Position numbers and translations under genes: made by a program. Below, piece by piece: positions 39,266 to 45,200 of a stretch of 64,000 bases of DNA. The stretch is from the NCBI RefSeq assembly GCF_038502225.1, contig NC_091369.1:4646471-4710470 (forward strand). The letters run 5' to 3'. The notes below the pieces were generated by a model, which ran no database searches, had not been told where the DNA came from, and worked only from the letters and a program-made list of their open reading frames with translations. Positions within the stretch are counted from its first letter, which is position 1. Each line of letters begins with the position of its first letter. The stretch comes from Cherax quadricarinatus (lineage: Eukaryota; Arthropoda; Malacostraca; Decapoda; Parastacidae).

Positions 39266-42200
39266 TGCTTCCTCTTCCTTACTGTCTTCAGGCTGAGGAA
39301 GTCAGTATCACTTGATGCTTTTGTGTCCAATCACTCAGCCCCTTCATAAAATTAAATTTAGCCTCAGCGAGGATAATGTTTACTAAATATTTGTAGTTTA
39401 GAGTAGTCCTTGGTCGTGTGTTGTGATTATGATCGCCTGGGTCAGCCATGTATTAACTGAACAATGTACTGAGTGATTCGTCTACCTTTTTGTCGCAGAT
39501 AATGACTGCCTCTGCTGGTCTGCCACTGGCAGTGCTGAAGCAGGTGAAGGTGGCAGCCTGTGCCACTGTCAATGATGTCCTCATGTCCTGCCTTGCTGCT
39601 GCCCTCACCAAGCATTTTACCCGCAGGTATGAAACACAGGGTTCATCATGAGATATGGTGGGGACTCGACCCTCTGTCCCCTGAATATTCGCTAAACTCT
39701 GACCAATTTAACTGATAGTAAGTTTACGTGTGATATCAAACCTAGTTAGTTATCTTTTCCGTACCTATCACCAGGACATAACTCTTCACCTCCCTGTCTG
39801 CAGGTTGCAGGAGGTGCCACAAGTAACAGTCGCGGTACCTGTAAGCTTTCATGATTTCAAGGAAGCTCCAGCTCTCATCAACCGGTTCTCGGTTGCCACC
39901 ATCAAGCTTCCTACACTTCACACCTTTACACCCACTGCCAGGCTGGCAGCCACTAAGGTACGTGGGCATGTGGTACAATCACGTTCATTCGCTGCCTGAC
40001 CACGGTAGTGTGTGGTTGTGCTCTGCACCCCTCTGCTGTTTGCAGGCGAGCTCCCTTGTCAGTTACCTGGCTGCAGTGGTGTGAAATGGTGCTGTTACGC
40101 CTCTGCTAACAACATAGGTGCACTGTGATTGTCAAGATGGCGGTTAGTCTGAGACGCCGGATAAGTACTGTAGGCATTGAGCTACTTAAAGGAACGATAA
40201 CGCCTAGTTCTGCGCAAGTCTTATTGCCAAAGATCATCCGGGAGTCATATGGCATACAAGATAGTGACTTGTATGGTGTAGCATTAAATGGAGGCCAAAG
40301 AATTTTCGTCAAACTGCTATCAGCTACAGTTTATGAATCGTTAGTCACCAGATTTCAGGACGTAAGTCAGTGTAAGAATGATAGATGTTTCACGGCATTA
40401 TACGTGGATCAAGTTACGCAACATTCCCTTTGAGGCGGACGAGGCGGATATAAGGAAAGTTTTTGAGATGTATGGGACGTTGCATTATGCTTAACATGGT
40501 ACGTGGGCGGCAGGAGCCTATGCTGGTTTTCCAGAGGGTTCTTTCAACCTCAAAATGACTTTGAGGCACCCCATACCGTTCTATGTGTATGTACAAGATT
40601 TCAGGACGCAAGTAATGGTAATGTACCCAGGACAACGACGTACGTGCCGCCTATGTGGTGAGTATGATCACATGTTGCAGAGGGTGAGGGGTGTGGTATC
40701 TGTGGAGGGGATGAGACCGCGTTCCATGTAGTTTACTTTTGTGAAGGGCTAGAGGAGGTTAGGTGCTGGTTAAGTAGGTTGGTACAGAGGGTGGGGGGCC
40801 ATGGGTTGTCGGTTTTGCGTGCTTTAAGTCTAGATATGGGTGGGTTAGACGAGGGTGTCATAAGAGCTTTAGATGATATCATGGTAGATTATATATATAT
40901 ATATGTCGTGGGTGATGAGGGGGAGAGGGGATAGTGAGGAGAGAAGAAAGGTTCTTGCGGTAACGTTCTATCGTACGATGTGTCGTAACAGAGATTTGTA
41001 TGGGAGGAGGTGGGATCAGGCTTTCTCAGAGGGGTATAGAATGCTAACGTTAGGGATTCTCGTAAATCTGTGATTGATAATGAGTGAGTGAAGGGGTTTT
41101 CATAGGTTGGAGGGAGTCAGGGGGTAACAGCAGGCTCGCCTCCTTTGGGGGGGGGTCGTGAGAGTGTTGTGAATGTGGGTTTGGAATGGTTTCCTGGTTT
41201 TCATTGAGACTTTATGGCAGCCAAGTGTGGATGTAGAGCTCAAGGTCTCGTTACCTGGAGTTTACCTGGAGAGAGTTCCGGGGGTCAACGCCCCCGCGGC
41301 CCGGTCTGTGACCAGGCCTCCTGGTGGATCAGAGCCTGATCAACCAGGCTGTTGCTGCTGGCTGCACGCAAACCAACGTACGAGCCACAGCTCGGCTGGT
41401 CAGGAACCGACTTTAGGTGCTTGTCCAGTGCCAGCTTGAAGACTGCCAGGGGTCTGTTGGTAATCCCCCTTATGTATGCTGGGAGGCAGTTGAACAGTCT
41501 CGGGCCCCTGACACTTATTGTATGGTCTCTTAACGTGCTAGTGACACCCCTGCTTTTCATTGGGGGGATGTTGCATCGTCTGCCAAGTCTTTTGCTTTCG
41601 TAGTGAGTGATTTTCGTGTGCAAGTTCGGTACTAGTCCCTCTAGGATTTTCCAGGTGAATATAATCATGTATATCTCCCGCCTGCGTTCCAGGGAATACA
41701 GGTTTAGGAACCTCAAGCGATTTCACCTGCCTTGAAAGGTGCTCTTAGTGTGCAGCAATATTCCAGCCTAGATAGAACAAGTGACCTGAAGAGTGTCATC
41801 ATGGGCTTGGCCTCCCTAGTTTTGAAGGTTCTCATTATCCATCCTGTCATTTTTCTAGCAGATGCGATTGATACAATGTTATGGTCCTTGAAGGTGAGAT
41901 CCTCTGACATGATCACTCCCAGGTCTTTGACGTTGGTGTTTCGCTCTATTTTGTGGCCAGAATTTGTTTTGTACTCTGATGAAGATTTAATTTCCTCATG
42001 TTTACCATATCTGAGTAATTGAAATTTCTCATCGTTGAACTTCATATTGTTTTCTGCAGCCCACTGAAAGATTTGGTTGATGTCCGCCTGGAGCCTTGCA
42101 GTGTCTGCAATGGAAGACACTGTCATGCAGATTCGGGTGTCATCTGCAAAGGAAGACACGGTGCTGTGGCTGACATCCTTGTCTATGTCAGATATGAGGA

Positions 42201-45200
42201 TGAGGAACAAGATGGGAGCGAGTACTGTGCCTTGTGGAACAGAGCTTTTCACCGTAGCTGCCTCGGACTTTACTCTGTTGACGACTACTCTGTGTTCTGT
42301 TAGTGAGGAAATTATAGATCCATCGACCGACTTTTCCTGTTATTCCTTTAGCACGCATTTTGTGCGCTATTACGCCATGGTCACACTTGTCGAAGGCTTT
42401 TGCAAAGTCTGTATATATTATATCTGCATTCTTTTTGTCTTCTAGTGCATTTAGGACCTTGTCGTAGTGATCCAATAGTTGAGACAGACAGGAGCGACCT
42501 GTTCTAAACCCATGTTGCCCTGGGTTGTGTAACTGATGGGTTTCTAGATGGGTGGTGATCTTGCTTCTTAGGACCCTTTCAAAGATTTTTATGGTCTGTA
42601 GTTCTTTGCTGTTGCTTTACTGCCCCCTTTTTGGAGTGGGGCTATGTCTGTTGTTTTTAGTAACTGTGGGACGACCCCTGTGTCCATGCTCCCTCTCCAT
42701 AGGATGGAAAAGGCTCGTGATAGGGGCTTCTTGCAGTTCTTGATGAACACAGAGTTCCATGAGTCTGGCCCTGGGGCAGAGTGCATGGGCATGTCAATTC
42801 ACGACCCTATGACAGTAATTTTTATTTAGCTAATGTTCTTGCCGTAAGGTCTTATTGTATGTTTGGCAGCAATATCTTGCGAGCATGTAGACGGCAGTGA
42901 AGGGACTTGAGCTAGAGTTCGTCACGGCCACGCTAGCTGGAGATTCGTCTGTAAAAACTTGCATTTGTGGTCACAGTGGTGCCTGTGCTAACCTTCCTAT
43001 GGTGTAGAAATATACCTAGTTGGATGAATCTTGTGGCTAGCTGGTCCAGTGGCTAACGCGACGGGCTGGAGTTTTGAGACTCTATGACCGCGGGTTCAAT
43101 CCCGGCCGGGGGTATGGTTTGCAATCCGTTTGTCAGTTAATTTGATTGAGATCCATATTGTTTCTTTATTTTAATGTTAAACTGTATTGGTTTTAAATAA
43201 AATATACCTTTGTACGTGGATTTTTTTTTATATCAGAGTATGGAGAGTGTGTTACCAACACCAAATTTTATATATTACAATAAACACTTCACATATTTAT
43301 CTAAATTAAGTTAAATAATATATACGAGAATATTGTATATTTCTTTTTCAGAGAGGTTTGCGGCTCTGAATAAGTCAAAATAGTGAAGGTATAACCCGTA
43401 GCTTGATTGCTAGCATACTCAGGTCACACACTGAGGTCCATGGTTCGAGCCCCAGTACAGGTGGAAACATTAGGACGTGTTTCCTTAAGACACCTGCTGT
43501 CCATGTTCACTCATCAGTAAAATAGGTACCAGAGTGTTAGTGGACTGGTGTGGGTCGCATCATAAGGACAAAATTGACCTGATTTGCCAGAAATGCTCTG
43601 CGTAACAAGGAGCTTTCTATATAGTATATGTCATTGATGTCAGCTATAGTCTGTATACCTTGTACGTATACAAGGACCCAATGGAAATAAATAATAAAAA
43701 CATAAGAAAGAAGGAACACTGCAACAGGCCTACTGACCCATGCGGAGCAGGCCCATGTCCCCCCCCCGGATTAGACCAATGACCCACCCCCCGGATTATC
43801 CCTATGACCCACCCAGTCTGTTCATCCCCACTCAAGGATGGAGCACTGTACCAGACCCAGCAGCACATGCTAGTCAGGTCAACTCACACCCACCTAAACC
43901 CACTCATGTATTTATCTAACCTATTTTTAAAACTATACAACGTTTTAGCCTCAATGCACTTTGACTTCTTTTTGGTTATCCTAGGTAATTTACACTATAT
44001 ATGATAAATGTACTTAAGTGTACGTGTACCAAAATAAGCTTACTGACTTTGTTTCCACTGGCGTCGTTGGTGTCACCCTGACAGAGGGTGTTGGACGAGA
44101 TGAAGCGAGACCCAGCACTGGGATCTGTGATGTGGCTGGTGAGGATGGTGAGCGGTGTGCTTCCAGCATCCCTGGCCCAGCGTATCATCTCTGGTGCTGG
44201 AGTCACTGCTGCTGCTAGCAACGTGCCAGGTTAGTCGCCCCTCTAACACTACTGTGATGCATTAAGATCACACTAAACAGGTGATATCACAATATGCAAG
44301 ACAACCATTGTGAAAAGAATAGTGAACTTCCAAGAGTTTTTGTGATTTCTGATATCCAAGAACTGAGAATGTGTGAAATCACAGTGGTTGTTCTGGACAA
44401 GTAGGCTCTCTCTCCCTCAAGAAGCAAAATGCAAGTTACTAAGACTTGTAGAAATGAACGTTTATCACAAGAGGTTCATACACAGAGATGAAAAGTCTGA
44501 GTTACATTTTAAAAGACTAACATGAATGTGTACAGTACTGCAGTAAATGAAAGCAAAGTGGAAAATCTGAAGGCGACGCAGATCATATAAAACTTAAGTA
44601 CCTGGACTTGATTCGTGGAGTTTCTTATTTGAGGTTTTCGTGAAAAAGATGTGCGTAATGTTATGTATTGAATGTTAAAAAATATTCCTAATTCTTTCCC
44701 ATTGTTTCTCCTGCCTGTCCATGTCTTTGTGTTCACTCCCTCGGTAACCTCGTGCAATTTACCCCGTCAGGTCCCCAACAGGAGATATCTATCTGGGGAC
44801 ACAAGGTGGAGGATATGCTCTTCTGGGTGCCCAACCGAGCTCCTGTAGGAGTCAGCGTGTCCTTCGCCAGTTACATGGGAGAGGTTAAAGTGGGACTCAA
44901 TGTAGATGTCGCCCTGATCCATTCACGTCAGGAGGTAAGTCTACGATCTCTGATCTGTACTCTGTCACAGCTCTTACTTTTTTGCCTGGTTCATTCTTGC
45001 CCCTCACGCTCTTGTATGCTTCCACCCTTATTTTTAATTTCGTTTTGGGCTCTGTCAGTGGGATGTATTTTAGACAGACTTAGCACACTTCTGCTTTGTT
45101 TTCCATACAATGTTCCGGATTAATCTCAAGACGAATGTCCATGGAATGTTTTCATTATCTCTTTTCATTGTATCTATATTATCTCCATCATTTCTCTTCC

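Noticed and set aside
38923..39349. Long poly-Tyr and poly-Ile frames on both strands
   Set aside because: Produced by the (ATT)n microsatellite in intron 3.
43033..43115. Possible tRNA gene (A- and B-box-like motifs)
   Set aside because: No convincing cloverleaf and it sits inside an insertion in a LINE 3' UTR, so a tRNA-derived SINE is more likely.
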